Source: Balanoglossus misakiensis
Lineage: Eukaryota; Hemichordata
Assembly: GCA_040954595.2 (NCBI GenBank)
Contig: CM082588.2
Location: 2,170,001 to 2,234,000 of the forward strand
Reading direction: 5' to 3'
DNA: 64,000 nt
The notes below the pieces were generated by a model that had not been told where the DNA came from, made no database searches, and saw only the letters and a program-made list of their open reading frames with translations. Position numbers and translations under genes: made by a program. Below are positions 62,499 to 64,000 of this stretch, piece after piece (the stretch's first letter is position 1; each line of letters begins with the position of its first letter).

Positions 62499-64000
62499 AT
62501 GGCTCGTTTCTCTATCCTTGCTCTCCTGTGCCTGGCCCTTTGCGCCACGGGTAAGTATAGCCATACGCTGACTTAGAAACTCCAGGCACACGTCCACGTA
62601 CATATTTCATATCCACACTAGGCAGATCCTCACGCACCTTTTACATGTACAAATATTCTCCTACAGACGCTAAATTAATCTAACTATTACTTTTCTCACA
62701 ACTATTATTTTCTTGACCAGTTTTTCAGACTGTTAACTGTTTCTGAGATCTTGGCTTGTTTTCAGCAGTCAATTTCTTGTTTATATATTCGAAATTGGAA
62801 ATTTACGCAAAAGTTAAACTTTCATGCGCTGATAGTTAACTTTAATATCAACCCGGATAGGTAAAACGAAATAAAAATCTTCTTGTCATTTTCAAGTGTA
62901 AACACATCATCTGTTCAAGCCACGTACCGGCTACGTTTGCTGATTTTTCCCTCAGAAATCGATCGCTGAACTCAATCAATATCACTCTTGCTGACTCAGC
63001 CAGAATTCCGTCCGCAGATCGGTACGGTCTGACGGGATTTTTTCCGTTCGTGGTGTTTATCAAGAAATTTATATACTAGACTATAGAGAATCACCCGATC
63101 TCGAACAAATTGTCGACTTTGTGATCTCTCATCGAATCTTTCTACAACTTTATTTGGGCCAGTGATGGGATGACCGACAAAGCGGTTCGCTGGCAGGAGA
63201 CATTGGCTGTGCCGTCCATAGCTACCGTCTATTCCTCGCTTGGCGCTAAAAAAAAACACTGTCATTGCCTGTGTATGCGTTGCTTCAATCTCAAACTTGA
63301 AGCTTGCAAACTTTCGTTTCCGGGGGGCTCAAACTTTACTCACTGACCCTCTCCTCTTCGCCCTTCCTTGCAGCGTATGGATACATCGGCATTGAAGACC
63401 AGTTCCCCGGGGGAGTTCCAGATGGTCTCTTCACGGCGATGGGCGTAAGTTTCCTTATGATGCAAAATTGTGTTACCTAGATTCCTGAACGTATTTCACT
63501 CAAAACACCGCCCTTAACCCCAGTTTTTAAAATTAACAAGTTGACTTAGAAATATTCACATTAAAGTACCACACAAAGGCCACAATATGGGCATTTATCC
63601 CCCCCCCCCCTGCACAATCATGGTACGGTCCAAGAGATAAAAAGTAATCTATGACCGCGCATCAATCATTCGCCGCCAATCTATCTGTGCACTCATCTCA
63701 GGGAGGGAACGCAGATAAAAATGACTATTTTCATACCTGTAGCTAGCCTCATCGATACAACAATAAGGCTGAGGTTGATTAGGTGATACTTGGCGGTTGA
63801 TAAGGTCACCTCGACAATAGCTGCAGGTCATACTCGATTTTGATAGAGCGCCATCGTGCGTTGATATAGATTCTAGACTTTGTCTTTTTTTTCTGAAAGG
63901 GTGTCTTTGGTGGAGAGGATGGAGGAGATGAAGCAACTGATGAAGAAAAGGCTGATCTGGAAGAAACCGAACGGGAACTTGGACCACTGGCCACAATGCT
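62499..64000 (+). CDS. probable SBP-family member E, 5' part only
   Basis: Exons 62499-62550 and 63374-63444, plus an open third exon from 63900 to the window edge, encode about 75 residues. The signal peptide is MARFSILALLCLALCATG, and exon 1 has the same design (phase 1 after the signal peptide) as A-D. The mature start has Gly-rich stretches (F-P-G-G-V-P-D-G and G-V-F-G-G-E-D-G-G-D) followed by an acidic helix ending E-L-G-P-L-A. Gly-Pro-Leu-Ala also marks the N-terminal region of A and B. Family membership rests on position, orientation, exon design and these motifs; the solute-binding domain would lie beyond the window. It could instead be an unrelated secreted protein. Confidence 0.55.

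Overview
The window is nuclear DNA from an invertebrate animal. Genes are dense and broken by many short introns (mostly about 80-500 bp) with GT-AG sites, AATAAA signals and simple repeats. The conserved genes resemble vertebrate orthologues closely in length and domain order, which suggests a marine bilaterian such as a hemichordate, cephalochordate or lophotrochozoan. The sequence alone does not settle which.

The left and middle parts hold conserved cell-biology genes. These are a CXorf65/C22orf15-like gene (+, 422-1905), URB1 for ribosome biogenesis (-, 30 coding exons, 2090-13036), NDC80 of the kinetochore (+, 15 coding exons, 13298-17678), CCDC181, a cilium and microtubule protein (-, 20300-23856), PRDX4, a secretory-pathway peroxiredoxin (+, 27252-29031), and SHPRH, a DNA-damage-tolerance ubiquitin ligase and SNF2 ATPase (+, 25 coding exons, 33677-42081). 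I joined exons by hand. Every complete model closes in frame: about 178 aa, 2309 aa, 658 aa, 528 aa, 244 aa and 1656 aa respectively. URB1 and NDC80 are divergent, with 261 bp between start codons. CXorf65-like and URB1 converge with apparently overlapping 3' ends.

The unusual part is a family of intron-containing genes encoding proteins with the fold signature of bacterial type-3 solute-binding proteins (SBP_bac_3, periplasmic binding protein type II, amino-acid binders). One member (-, about 29658-31576) is anchored by an N-terminal membrane segment. Four complete members (A 43255-47049, B 48866-52881, C 53693-56675, D 57435-60146) and the 5' end of a probable fifth (E, from 62499) lie head to tail on the + strand and carry signal peptides. 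None has channel segments, so they are not glutamate receptors. A and B carry a Gly/Met-rich basic N-terminal region, and B has an extra copy of a 53-codon unit. A and B share a near-identical intron and a promoter block with the same 66 bp spacing from a TATA-like box to the ATG. The secreted members share a ten-cysteine framework and an arginine expected to hold an amino-acid carboxylate, but the acidic residue expected to hold the amino group varies. I know of no described function for such a family in animals, and it is the best candidate here for an undescribed system.

Other points of interest: SHPRH has no recognisable linker-histone (H15) domain; CCDC181 has a hidden 57-nt in-frame cassette exon; PRDX4 has a Cys-Pro-Cys at its resolving cysteine. 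Exon boundaries come from splice consensus and reading frame and may be off by a base or so in places.
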